Shown: positions 1 to 8,128 of the stretch, piece after piece
Numbering within the stretch: position 1 is the first letter of the stretch
Layout of the letters: each line of letters begins with the position of its first letter
DNA from: an uncultured delta proteobacterium
GTDB taxonomy: Bacteria > Myxococcota_A > Polyangia > Polyangiales > JADJMO01
DNA length: 32,680 nucleotides
Assembly: GCA_903923175.1 (NCBI GenBank)
Contig: CAIXWQ010001208.1
Coordinates: 1-32,680, forward strand
Direction of reading: 5' to 3'
The notes under the pieces: generated by a model
Databases searched by the model: none
What the model was told of the DNA's origin: nothing
Seen by the model: the letters and a program-made list of their open reading frames with translations, nothing else
Translations under genes and position numbers: made by a program

Positions 1-21
1 GGGCGCTCGAAGCGCTAGCCC

Positions 22-1122
22 GTGTCGCGCGCTGCCCGGGCGTTCGCCTCCGCGCCCCCGCCGCGCGGGGCCGGCGCGCGCGCGCCTTCGCCTTCGGTCG
101 CGCTCCTCCTCTCGCTCCTCTCGCCCTGTCTCGGCCACGTCTACGTGGGGCGCGCGCGGCGGGGCGCGGCGTGGATCGGCGCGTGGCTGCTGCTCCAGGT
201 GCCGCTCGCGTGGCTGCTCGTGCGCGCCGCGCCCGTCGCGGGGCTCGTCGCGCTCGTCGTGCTCGGCCTCGTGATCTGGCTCGGCGCGGCGCTCGACGCG
301 CTCGTGCTCGCGCGGCGCGCGACGTCTCAGGCCCCCTGGCGGCTCGTCGCGGCGACGCTCATGGCGCTGCTCGCCTTCGAGCGGCTCGGGACGCTCCTGT
401 GCAAGCGGTGGGTCCTCGAGGCGTTCGTCGCGCCCTCGGCGTCGATGGCCCCCTCGCTGCTCGTCGGCGATCACTTCCTGATCGACAAGACGCGCGGCGC
501 GCGGCAGCCGCCGGCCCCGGGCGAGGTCGTGGTGTTCCGCAGCCCAGAGCGCCCGCAGGATCGCTACGCCTTCCGCGTCGTCGCGACGGCGGGGCAGCGC
601 GTCGAGCTGAAGGACGGCCGCATCTGGATCGACGGCGCGCCCATCCCGCGCTGCGACGTCGGGCCCGCGACGCTCGGCGACGCGACGGTCACCGGCGAGG
701 TCGCCGCCGCGTCGACGCTCGTGGGCGAGGTCTACGTCGAGCGGCTCGGCGCGCACGCGTGGCTCACGCTCGTCTCCGCCGCCGCCTCCGCGTCGCGCGA
801 CGGCCAGAAGCAGGTGCCGATCTACGTGCGCACCAACGGCGGCCCGTGGACGGTGAAGGCTGGCGAGGTCTTCGTCCTCGGCGACGACCGCAACGACGCG
901 CGCGACTCGCGCGAGTGGTTCGACGGCGCGGGGGGCGGCCTGCCGCTCGCCAACGTCGAGGGGCGCGCGTTCGCCGTCCTGTACTCGGACAGCGCCACCG
1001 GCCCGCGCTTCGATCGCAGCGGCGCCGATCCGAGCGGGCGACCGCGGCTGCCGAAGGACCTCACGGCGCTGCAGCCGAAGCTCGAGCGCTGCCTCGCCGA
1101 CGGCGCGCCGTTCGAGAGGTGA
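22..1122 (+). CDS. lepB: Signal peptidase I-like membrane protein, catalytic Lys replaced
   Basis: This 366-aa protein belongs to the signal peptidase I (S26) family, which removes signal peptides at the outer face of the inner membrane. An N-terminal membrane part (about residues 25-125) has several hydrophobic segments and a PCLGHVYVGR motif like that preceding many deltaproteobacterial SPase I domains. The catalytic part has APSASMAPSLL with the expected nucleophile at Ser141, a box D-like stretch RVVATAGQRVEL (185-196) and box E GDDRNDARDSR (287-297). The family's general-base Lys lies just before the Arg of box D (IKRAVG in E. coli). Here the reading is YAFRVV, so Phe184 occupies that place. 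The domain also has an insertion of about 60 residues (210-275). The GTG start at 22 follows a TAG at 16-18 that may end an upstream gene. Family membership is confident; peptidase activity is uncertain. Confidence 0.85.
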   Translation: MSRAARAFASAPPPRGAGARAPSPSVALLLSLLSPCLGHVYVGRARRGAAWIGAWLLLQVPLAWLLVRAAPVAGLVALVVLGLVIWLGAALDALVLARRATSQAPWRLVAATLMALLAFERLGTLLCKRWVLEAFVAPSASMAPSLLVGDHFLIDKTRGARQPPAPGEVVVFRSPERPQDRYAFRVVATAGQRVELKDGRIWIDGAPIPRCDVGPATLGDATVTGEVAAASTLVGEVYVERLGAHAWLTLVSAAASASRDGQKQVPIYVRTNGGPWTVKAGEVFVLGDDRNDARDSREWFDGAGGGLPLANVEGRAFAVLYSDSATGPRFDRSGADPSGRPRLPKDLTALQPKLERCLADGAPFER

Positions 1123-1189
1123 GCCCTCTGCGCGCGGACGTCGCGCGCGCCGCTGCGGAGCCTGCCGCGCGTCGCGATGCGGCATACGC

Positions 1190-1606
1190 TCACCGCGCCC
1201 GCACCTCGTACCGCGCGACCCGCGCGAGCGTCACGCCACCGGTCTCGCCGAGCGGGAGCTTCATCGTCATCGCGGCCTCGCCGGGCTTCGCGAGCCGGTA
1301 GACCCCCTCGGAGAGCTTCACCGGCTGGAGCCCGGCCGACGCGAGCGCGTCGACGACGTCCTCGAGGCGTAGGCCCAGCCGACGGACCGCGTCCGCGTCG
1401 ATCTCGACGACGTGCACCGGCCCGCGCGAGGGCTCGGGCTTCGCGCTCGGCGTCGGCGTCGGCGTCGGCGTCGCGCTCGCGGACGACGCGGGGTCCTTCG
1501 CGATCGGCGGCGCGCGCTCGTCGCCGCGGCAGCTCGTGAGCGCGAGGAGCGCGAGGAGCGCGAGGAGCGCGAGGAGCGCGAGGAGCGGCGCGAGCGGGCG
1601 GAGCAT
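1190..1606 (-). CDS. Small lipoprotein with a repeat-built signal peptide
   Basis: This 138-aa predicted lipoprotein has unknown function. The frame is open further upstream, but the ATG at 1606 puts a signal peptide directly at the N-terminus: MLRPLAP, then a Leu-Leu-Ala run, then lipobox LTSC. A linker with a Thr-Pro run follows, encoded by a 6-bp repeat. The remaining domain of about 80 residues contains EIDADAVRRLGLRLEDVVDA, which loosely recalls a subdomain of RND efflux pumps (a weak resemblance only). The signal-peptide core is encoded by five perfect copies of a 9-bp unit. The gene is convergent with the signal peptidase-like gene and divergent from the histidine kinase. Confidence 0.65.
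   Translation of the reverse strand: MLRPLAPLLALLALLALLALLALTSCRGDERAPPIAKDPASSASATPTPTPTPSAKPEPSRGPVHVVEIDADAVRRLGLRLEDVVDALASAGLQPVKLSEGVYRLAKPGEAAMTMKLPLGETGGVTLARVARYEVRAR
1449..1472. repeat. 6-bp tandem repeat, four copies
   Basis: Four perfect copies of GGCGTC lie inside the lipoprotein gene. On the coding strand they encode the Thr-Pro run of the linker after the lipidated Cys. Copy-number change would lengthen or shorten the linker without breaking the frame. Confidence 0.85.
1542..1586. repeat. 9-bp tandem repeat encoding a signal-peptide core
   Basis: Five perfect copies of GCGAGGAGC, preceded by a degenerate copy, encode the Leu/Ala hydrophobic core of the lipoprotein signal peptide on the minus strand. 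The unit is a multiple of three, so slippage would change core length by three residues without a frameshift. Confidence 0.9.
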
Positions 1607-1910
1607 GGTCGGCGCAGCGTACTCGGCGCGGGCGAACGCATTCGCGGGCTCTTCGCCCTCGAGGCGCGGTCCCGGAGATCGGCCGGGCCGCGGCTCTTTC
1701 CCAATCGACCCTTCTCGCCGCGTGGTGTCCGGCGCGGCGAACGCGGCGAGGCCCGCGAGGAACGTCGTGCTATCCGGTTCCTCCGGGCCGGCCGATTCGA
1801 CGCCCTTCGTCTCGAATTGAACCCGGCGGAGGTAATGCGCGGCGCCGGTGCGGCCGTCCACGATGGGGTTCCGTCATCCGACGGCCGCTCGACGTTCGAC
1901 GAGGTGCCGC
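1607..1910. other. Divergent intergenic region
   Basis: About 300 bp separate the lipoprotein gene (minus) and the histidine kinase gene (plus). It should hold both promoters. I saw no convincing -35/-10 pair, hairpin or small gene. Open frames crossing it look like upstream extensions without conserved content. Confidence 0.5.
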
Positions 1911-4031
1911 ATGTCCGAGGACGACCCCGCGCCGCTGCTGGAGGAACGTGCGACCGCCGCGCGACTCTCCGCGCTCGTCGCGCAGTTCCCCGGCGGCGTG
2001 ATGCTCGAGACGCCGGACCGACACATCGTCGAGGTGAACCGCGCCTTCTGCGAGCTGTTCGCCATCCCGGTCGCTCCCGAGAGGCTCGCCGGGGTCGACT
2101 GCGCGGCCTCGGCGCAGCAGTCGAAGCTCCTGTTCGCCGACCCCGAGGCGTTCCTCGCGGGCATCGACCGCGTGCTCGCGAGCCGCGCCGCGGCGCTGGG
2201 CGAAGAGCTGCTCCTGCGCGACGGCCGCGTGTTCCGTCGCGACTACGTCCCCATCGACTTCGGCGACGGCCGCCTCGGTCACCTCTGGCACTACCGTGAC
2301 GAGAGCGAGCGGGCGCGGTCGGAGGCGATCGTGCGTGCGCGCCTGCGACTCGTCAGCGAGGGCGAGGGGCGAGTGCCCGCGGAGGTGCTGCGCATCGCGC
2401 TCGACGAGTGCGAGGCCGTGACGGGGAGCGCGATCGGCTTCTTCCACTTCGTCGGCGAGGATCAACGCACGATCGAGCTGCAGGCGTGGTCGACGGCGAC
2501 GCGCGGCACGATGTGCAAGACGTCCCCCGACGCGCAGCACTACCCGATCGGGCAAGCCGGGGTGTGGGCGGACGCGGTGCGCCAGCGCCGCACGGTCGTC
2601 CACGACGACTACGCGTCGCTGCCGCATCGTCACGGGCTGCCCGAGGGGCATGCGCCGCTCACGCGCGAGCTCGTCGTCCCGGTGCTGCGCGAGGGGCGCG
2701 TGGTCGCGCTCGCCGGCGTGGGGAACAAGCCCGGGCCGTACGCTGCGCACGACGTCGAGGCCGTGTCGCAGATCGCCGAGGCCGCGTGGGACGTCGTCGC
2801 GCGCCTGCGCGCCGCCCAGGAGCTCCGCGAGACCAACGACCGGCTCGCGCAGGCGCTCGCGGAGCTGGAGCGGGTGCGCGAGCGCGTCATCCAGCAGGAG
2901 CGGTTGAGCGCGGTCGGCCAGCTCGCCGCGGGGATCGCGCACGACTTCAACAACCTGCTCGCCGTCATCGTCGCGTACTCAGAAGTCACGCGGGACGCGG
3001 CCGACGTGCCCGCCGAGCATCGGGAGGACCTCGACGAGATCGCCGGCGCGGCCCACCGCGGCGCGCAGCTCGTGCGGCAGCTCCTCGATTTCGGTCGGCG
3101 TTCGGTGCGGCAGCCGATCACGCTCGACCTCGTCGCGCCGCTCGACCGGACGCTCCACTTCATGCGGCGCACGATCTCGGAGTCGATTCGCCTCGAGCTC
3201 GACGCATCGCCCGGCGAACACCGCGTCGTCGCCGACGAGCTGCAACTCCGGCAGGTGATCGCGAACCTCGCCCTGAACGCGCGCGACGCGATGCCGGAGG
3301 GCGGGACCTTCACGCTCCAGCTCCGCAACGCCAGCGTCGTCGGCGCGGTGTGCGCGTGCTGCGGGGAGCCGCTCGACGGCCCCTTCGAGGAGCTCTCCGC
3401 GTCCGACACGGGGACGGGCATCGCCCCGGACGTGCTGCCGCACGTCTTCGAGCCGTTCTTCACCACCAAGACGATCGGCAAGGGGACGGGCCTCGGTCTC
3501 GCGCAGGTCTACGGCATCGTGCGCCAGCACGGCGGCCACATCACGGTCGAGAGCGCGCTCGGCGTCGGCACGCGCTTCCGCATGCTCTTTCCCGCCGCCG
3601 CCTCCGACGCCGCCTCCGACGCAGAGGCCGCCGCGCCGGCCCTCTCGTCGCCGGGGGCGCGGCGCACGCTGCTCCTCGTGGAGGACGAGCCGGCGGTGCT
3701 CCGCGCCACCGCGTTGATGCTGCGGCGCCTCGGCCACCACGTGTGCGCGGTCGGGTCGGCGGCGGAGGCGATCGCGACGTTCCGCGCGCGGCGCGCCGAG
3801 ATCGAGCTGCTGATCACCGACGCGGTGATGCCGGGGATGAGCGGACTGTCGCTCTCGGCCGAGCTGCGGGCGCTCGAGCCGAAGCTCCCGGTGCTGGTCC
3901 TGAGCGGCTATCCCGCCAGCGACTTCGCCGCGGCGCAGTCGGAGCTGCGCGACCTGCGGTGGTTGCAGAAGCCGGCCTCGCTGAGCGAGCTCGATCGGCA
4001 CGTGCGCGAGGCGCTGGCGGGCCCGACCTGA
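1911..4031 (+). CDS. Hybrid sensor histidine kinase (PAS-GAF-HisKA-HATPase-receiver)
   Basis: This 706-aa protein is a soluble hybrid two-component kinase; no membrane segments are visible. In order it has a PAS-like region (22-125), a GAF domain (155-300) with HYPIGQAGVW and GHAPLTRELVVPV, and a helical linker. HisKA follows with phosphoacceptor His344 in GIAHDFNNLL, then the HATPase with N-box NLALNARDAM (452-461), DTGTGI (499-504) and GKGTGLGL (523-530). The C-terminal receiver has acidic residues LVEDEP (589-594), phosphoacceptor Asp637 in LITDAVMPG and Lys687. A CACC motif (481-484) lies between the N-box and DTGTGI; I recall similar Cys clusters in related kinases, and it may bind metal or sense redox. 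The ATG at 1911 is chosen because GAGGT at 1901-1905 precedes it; earlier GTG/ATG codons would add an unconserved tail. No response regulator or output gene is adjacent, so the target pathway is unknown. Confidence 0.92.
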   Translation: MSEDDPAPLLEERATAARLSALVAQFPGGVMLETPDRHIVEVNRAFCELFAIPVAPERLAGVDCAASAQQSKLLFADPEAFLAGIDRVLASRAAALGEELLLRDGRVFRRDYVPIDFGDGRLGHLWHYRDESERARSEAIVRARLRLVSEGEGRVPAEVLRIALDECEAVTGSAIGFFHFVGEDQRTIELQAWSTATRGTMCKTSPDAQHYPIGQAGVWADAVRQRRTVVHDDYASLPHRHGLPEGHAPLTRELVVPVLREGRVVALAGVGNKPGPYAAHDVEAVSQIAEAAWDVVARLRAAQELRETNDRLAQALAELERVRERVIQQERLSAVGQLAAGIAHDFNNLLAVIVAYSEVTRDAADVPAEHREDLDEIAGAAHRGAQLVRQLLDFGRRSVRQPITLDLVAPLDRTLHFMRRTISESIRLELDASPGEHRVVADELQLRQVIANLALNARDAMPEGGTFTLQLRNASVVGAVCACCGEPLDGPFEELSASDTGTGIAPDVLPHVFEPFFTTKTIGKGTGLGLAQVYGIVRQHGGHITVESALGVGTRFRMLFPAAASDAASDAEAAAPALSSPGARRTLLLVEDEPAVLRATALMLRRLGHHVCAVGSAAEAIATFRARRAEIELLITDAVMPGMSGLSLSAELRALEPKLPVLVLSGYPASDFAAAQSELRDLRWLQKPASLSELDRHVREALAGPT

Positions 4032-4128
4032 GGCCTGGGCTTTGCGCTTCTGGGCGAGAGGAGCACGCGCCTTCACCGCCGCCCTCGGCGCTCCGAGGTG
4101 CCGGCGGGGAGGGTGAGCGCTCGCAGTC

Positions 4129-5169
4129 CTACGCCCCGCCGCCGACCGGCTCGACCATCAGCGCGCGGATCAGATCGTCGGCCGGCTTGCGCGCCAGGAT
4201 CCCCGACGCGATCGTGGTCACGATCGGCGCCTTCACGCGCCGGCGCTCCGCGAACGCGGAGACCAGCGGCGCGAGCTCCACCGCCTCGACGCGCTGACCG
4301 AGCGTGGCGAGCGTCGCGTCGAGGTCCTCGCCGCGCGCGAGCGCCTCGCCGAGGCGGATCTCGGGGCGCGCCTCCTCGCCGATCGACGCGAACAGATCGC
4401 CGAAGCCGGCGAGCCCGAGGAACGTGCGCTCCTCCGCGCCGGCGGCGGCCGCGATCCGCGCGCACTCGTGGATCCCGCGCGTCATGAAGGCCGACACCAG
4501 CCCCGCGCCCGCGCCGGAGCCCTTGGCGAAGCCGACCGCGACGGCGAGCAAGCCGGTGAGCGCGCTCGCCCACTCGAGGCCGAGCAGATCGTCGGTCGAG
4601 TAGACGCGCACCGCCGAATTCGCGAGCGCGCGCTGCGTCGCCGCGATGACCTCCGGGTAGCGCGAGGCGACGACCAGCACGCTCGGCGCGCCGGCGTGGA
4701 GCTCCTCGGTGAGCGCGGGACCGCCGAGCGCGCCGAGGCGGCGCACCGGGGTCTCGGCGCGCAGCACCGACGCGATCGTGCCGAGATCGCCGTCGTCGCC
4801 GCGCGCGCTCGGCACCAGCCCGCGCACGCCGTGGACGATGGCGTGACGGCCGTCGAGGTGCTCGCCGAGCTCGCGCGCCATCTCCGCGACCACCGGGCTC
4901 GGCACCGTGAGCAGGATCAGGTGCGCGTGCGCGGCCACGTCGGCGAGCGACGCGGTGACCCGCACGCCGTCTTCGGCGACGCCCGAGCGGCGCGTGTAGA
5001 GCAGCACGTCGTTGCCGGCGTTGGCCGACGCGAGCGCGAGCGCGCGCCCCCACGCGCCGCCGCCCACCACCGAGACCGAGATCTTCTCGGCCTTCGCGGT
5101 CTTCTCGGTCTTCTCCGTCGCCTTCGAGGCGCCGGAATCGCCCGAGCCGTTCGTCTTCGCCGCGCTCAT
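4129..5169 (-). CDS. gpsA: GpsA-like glycerol-3-phosphate dehydrogenase, active-site residues altered
   Basis: This 346-aa protein resembles NAD(P)-dependent glycerol-3-phosphate dehydrogenase, which makes sn-glycerol 3-phosphate from dihydroxyacetone phosphate for phospholipid synthesis. It has an Ala/Lys/Glu-rich N-terminal extension (1-29), a Rossmann motif GGGAWG (36-41), LGGPALTEEL (148-157), STDDLLGLEW (191-200), MTRGIHECAR (229-238) and GLAGFGDL (252-259). The two catalytic lysines of the family appear missing. The vsatKG position reads HGVRG (Arg116), and the GALKNV position reads SALTGL (Thr205). The SRN motif near the C-terminus is also changed. The ATG at 5169 overlaps the TGA of the upstream acyltransferase gene as ATGA, which decides the start and implies translational coupling. 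The fold is confident; activity on the usual substrate is doubtful. Confidence 0.8.
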   Translation of the reverse strand: MSAAKTNGSGDSGASKATEKTEKTAKAEKISVSVVGGGAWGRALALASANAGNDVLLYTRRSGVAEDGVRVTASLADVAAHAHLILLTVPSPVVAEMARELGEHLDGRHAIVHGVRGLVPSARGDDGDLGTIASVLRAETPVRRLGALGGPALTEELHAGAPSVLVVASRYPEVIAATQRALANSAVRVYSTDDLLGLEWASALTGLLAVAVGFAKGSGAGAGLVSAFMTRGIHECARIAAAAGAEERTFLGLAGFGDLFASIGEEARPEIRLGEALARGEDLDATLATLGQRVEAVELAPLVSAFAERRRVKAPIVTTIASGILARKPADDLIRALMVEPVGGGA

Positions 5170-6806
5170 CGCGAGAGCCCTCCGCCCCACGCGACGCCGT
5201 GCGCCGCGAGCCGGTTCTGGTAGTAGAGCAGCACCCTCGGATCGAGCAGCGCGACGCCGCCGTCACGCGTGCGGAGCACCGGCGAGGAGTGGTAGCCGTC
5301 GAACGCGCGCTCGGCGTCCTTGAGCAGCTCGGCGCCCGTCGCGCCGCGCACCGCGGGCGAGAGCACGATCTCGCCCTTCGCCTCCAGCTCGCCGAGCCGG
5401 CGCTGCGTCTCCTCGATCGCGGCCGTGATCTCGACGTACGGGATGGCGATCTCGTCCTTGCGGCGCACGAGCGCGAACAGGTCGGCGTTCGGGAACTTCG
5501 CCCGCAGCCGCGCGAACGCCGCCGTCGCGACCACGTGCGTCGGCATCGCCACGGTGTCGCGCAGGTACGCGCGCATCACCACGTCGGCGAGCTCGCGCGT
5601 GTACTGGACGTCGCGCCCCGCATCCATCACGACCTCGTCGCGCCCGAGCACCGGCTCGACGTACGTGCGCGGATCGACCTCGCGGCCGCGCGCGTCGTAG
5701 GAGCGGCCGTCGTCCTCGACCTTGTTGCCGAACGGATCGACGGGATCGCAGAAGCGCACCACGCAGCTCTCTTCCATCTGGAAGAGCTTGCGCACGAAGG
5801 CGTTGATGCGGCCGAAGCGCGTGCTCTCGTCGTCCTCGATGATGTAGCGCGCCTTGCCCGCCTCCTTGAGGTGGTCGTCGACCAGCGTCTCGGCCTCGAG
5901 CGTCAGCATGTAGTTGATGGTCGCGGGGACGAAGAAGACCTTGCGCGGCCGGCCCGCGCGCGAGGTGCGCACGAAGGCCTCGAGGCCGGTGCCCGCGAGC
6001 CCGAGCTTGAGCTTGCGCTCCACGCCGCCGCTGCGCGAGCGCGTGCCGCCCGGGAAGAAGAGCGAGTGGAACCCGCGCTCGATCAGGATGCACGAGTAGG
6101 CCTTCAGCACGTGCTTGTAGACCTCGTGCCGCAGCCGCCGATCGACGCGGTAGGCGCCGAGGTTGCGCATGAAGAACGAGAGGATCGGGTTGGAGAAGAG
6201 GTTCTTCCCCGCGCCGTACGTGACCGGCGGCAGCCGCGTGCTCTCGAGCGCGTAGGCGAACACCGGCGAGTCGAGGTTCGACAGGTGCGTCGGCACGTAC
6301 ACGACGGTGCCGAGCTGCGCGAGCTTGCGGATGCGATCGATCGGCCCGCCGGTGTGCACGCGATCGGCGAGCGGGCCGCCGCGCAGCAGGTAGAGCGGAT
6401 CGTTCTGCACGAGCACCTGCGGGCTCAGGAAGATCGACAGGCTCGCCGGCAACACGCGGTTCGCGAACATGTAGACGCGGCGATCGAACTTGCCGGCGAC
6501 GTCGCGCGCGTGCACCTCGATCACGTCGCGGAGCAGCTTGCGGGCGCCCGGATCGTCGATCGAGCCGAGGGTGCGCGCGAGCTTGCGCCAGATCGGCAGC
6601 TCGTCGCGCTCGCGCCCGCCCGTCGACTCGAGCCTCCGGATCTCGTGGTAGGCGGCGTCGTTGAGCAGGTAGATCGGGTCGCGCGCCTCGGCGAGGACGC
6701 GCTCCACGACCGCCCGCACGAGCTCCTCGCGCTGCTCGTTGAAGTGGAAGATCGGCGCTTGCACGAGGGCGAGCGTACACGAGCGCGTGTCAGGGGCGCG
6801 TGGCAC
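5166..6806 (-). CDS. Glycerol-3-phosphate acyltransferase (PlsB/GPAT-like)
   Basis: This 546-aa protein is of the PlsB/GPAT acyltransferase family, which acylates sn-glycerol 3-phosphate at the cytoplasmic face of the inner membrane. Motif I is THLSNLD, with catalytic His174 and Asp179 (HX4D). Motif III reads FFPGGTRSRSG (250-260), so the Glu of the common FPEGTRSR is Gly here. Motif IV is VPATINYML. The C-terminal LLYYQNRLAAH recalls the PlsB C-terminus. The N-terminal 130 residues form a helical region as in PlsB. The GTG at 6806 is the first start in frame; it has no strong ribosome-binding site, so a slightly later start is possible. The gene ends in an ATGA overlap with the GpsA-like gene, so the pair may form a supply-and-acylation unit. 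Confidence 0.82.
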   Translation of the reverse strand: MPRAPDTRSCTLALVQAPIFHFNEQREELVRAVVERVLAEARDPIYLLNDAAYHEIRRLESTGGRERDELPIWRKLARTLGSIDDPGARKLLRDVIEVHARDVAGKFDRRVYMFANRVLPASLSIFLSPQVLVQNDPLYLLRGGPLADRVHTGGPIDRIRKLAQLGTVVYVPTHLSNLDSPVFAYALESTRLPPVTYGAGKNLFSNPILSFFMRNLGAYRVDRRLRHEVYKHVLKAYSCILIERGFHSLFFPGGTRSRSGGVERKLKLGLAGTGLEAFVRTSRAGRPRKVFFVPATINYMLTLEAETLVDDHLKEAGKARYIIEDDESTRFGRINAFVRKLFQMEESCVVRFCDPVDPFGNKVEDDGRSYDARGREVDPRTYVEPVLGRDEVVMDAGRDVQYTRELADVVMRAYLRDTVAMPTHVVATAAFARLRAKFPNADLFALVRRKDEIAIPYVEITAAIEETQRRLGELEAKGEIVLSPAVRGATGAELLKDAERAFDGYHSSPVLRTRDGGVALLDPRVLLYYQNRLAAHGVAWGGGLSR

Positions 6807-6939
6807 ATCGGCGCGGCGCGCGTGGCCTGGGGCACGCGCTGCGTCGTGGAGTCACGCTTCGCCGCACGTTTGTCGCCGCCTCGGGCCGGCTTGCCGCGGG
6901 GGCACGCGGGGGCACGCGGCTTGTAGAGGGCGTCGCGCC

Positions 6940-8124
6940 ATGGAGGCCTGCGAGATCCCCGCCCGTGCCGGCGACCCCGAGCGTGCGTACGCGTTCGTGC
7001 CGCTCCTGATCGCGCTCACCCTCGGCGTGCTCGGCGTGCGCGCGCTCGATGGCCTGTACCTCCGCGGCATGCACCATCAGCCGCTGTACCTGGCGCTCGG
7101 CCTCGCGATGGCGCTCCCCGCAGCGTTCCTGCTGCGCACGCGCTCCGCGTTGCGCGCCGCCTACGCGCTCTACGCCGCCGGGCTGCTTGTGATGCTGCTG
7201 GCCCTCGCGCGCGGCCACGATGGCTTCGACGCGCGCTGGCTCTCGCTCGGTCACGGCGTGCGCATCCGCGTCGCCGAGCCGATGGCGCTCGCGCTGGTGC
7301 TCGCCCTCGCGCGCACCAGCGGCGCGCCGGCCCCGCGCTGGCTCGCGCCGCTGCTCGTGCTCGCGCCTTGCCTGGTGGCCCTCGCGGGGCGTGATTTCGC
7401 CTCGGTCGCGACCTTCCTCGCGATCGCCGCGGTCGTGCTGATCGCGGAGGGGCGCGCGTGGCTCGTGCTCGGCGCGGGGGCGTGCGCGATCGCGGGCGCG
7501 CCGATCTTCTACCGCTGCCTGCACGGGTATCAGCGCCAGCGGATCGCGGAGTTCCTCGGCCCGTCGGATCCGCTCGGCGCGGGCTGGATGCCGGCGCAGG
7601 TGCGCGCGATGGTGCGCGGCGGCGGCTTCTCGGGCGCGCCGAGCCCGCACGAGGCGAGCCGCGCGTTCGGCGACGCGGAGGTCGCCTTCCCGGTCCTCGC
7701 GCGCCACTGGGGCTTCGTCGGCGCGCTCCTCGCGATCGCGCTCTTCGCCGCGTTGATCGTCTTCGCGCTGCGCACGGCCTCGCGCGCGCGCTCCCGTGGC
7801 GGCGCGCTGATCGCGCTCGGCCTCGCCGCGTGGCTCGCGTGGAAGACCGCGGTCGGGCTCGCGATCGCGCTCGGCGTCGCGCCGATCGTGGCGATCTCGA
7901 TGCCGATGCTCGGCTACGGCGGCACCAACGTGGTCGCGACGCTGCTCGCGACCGGGGTGCTCGCGTCGATCGCGCGTGAGGCGCGCGCCGGCCGCGAATC
8001 ACCGGAAATTCCAGGCGATCCGCTCCTGCCGTCGCTGCTCCATCACGCCGACGCGCTCGCCCTCGGCGTCACCCTCGTCGCGGCGCTGATCGCCGCGCGG
8101 CTCTTCGTGCTTCAGGTCGCGTGA
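6940..8124 (+). CDS. SEDS-family (RodA/FtsW-like) membrane protein, divergent
   Basis: This 394-aa multipass protein has about ten hydrophobic segments and belongs to the SEDS family of peptidoglycan glycosyltransferases (RodA, FtsW, SpoVE). The best signature is YQRQRIAEFLGPSDPLGAGW (197-216), matching the extracellular loop of RodA. Near the C-terminus MPMLGYGGTN matches the family's SYGGxS/N. The essential Asp of the HTDFIFAVL-type motif is not in place: the segment reads GDAEVAFPVLARHWGF (244-259), with Glu247 or the shifted Asp245 as the nearest acid. The usual QPSE is RVAE. The ATG at 6940 is preferred because AGAGGG lies at 6925-6930 and the hydrophobic region begins soon after. It is divergent from the acyltransferase gene. 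No class B PBP partner is next to it. It may be a specialised or altered paralogue. Confidence 0.8.
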   Translation: MEACEIPARAGDPERAYAFVPLLIALTLGVLGVRALDGLYLRGMHHQPLYLALGLAMALPAAFLLRTRSALRAAYALYAAGLLVMLLALARGHDGFDARWLSLGHGVRIRVAEPMALALVLALARTSGAPAPRWLAPLLVLAPCLVALAGRDFASVATFLAIAAVVLIAEGRAWLVLGAGACAIAGAPIFYRCLHGYQRQRIAEFLGPSDPLGAGWMPAQVRAMVRGGGFSGAPSPHEASRAFGDAEVAFPVLARHWGFVGALLAIALFAALIVFALRTASRARSRGGALIALGLAAWLAWKTAVGLAIALGVAPIVAISMPMLGYGGTNVVATLLATGVLASIAREARAGRESPEIPGDPLLPSLLHHADALALGVTLVAALIAARLFVLQVA

Positions 8125-8128
8125 GCGC

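Noticed and set aside
5199-6926. A 575-codon plus-strand open frame opposite the acyltransferase gene
   Set aside because: No domain, biased composition, and the minus strand carries complete acyltransferase motifs.
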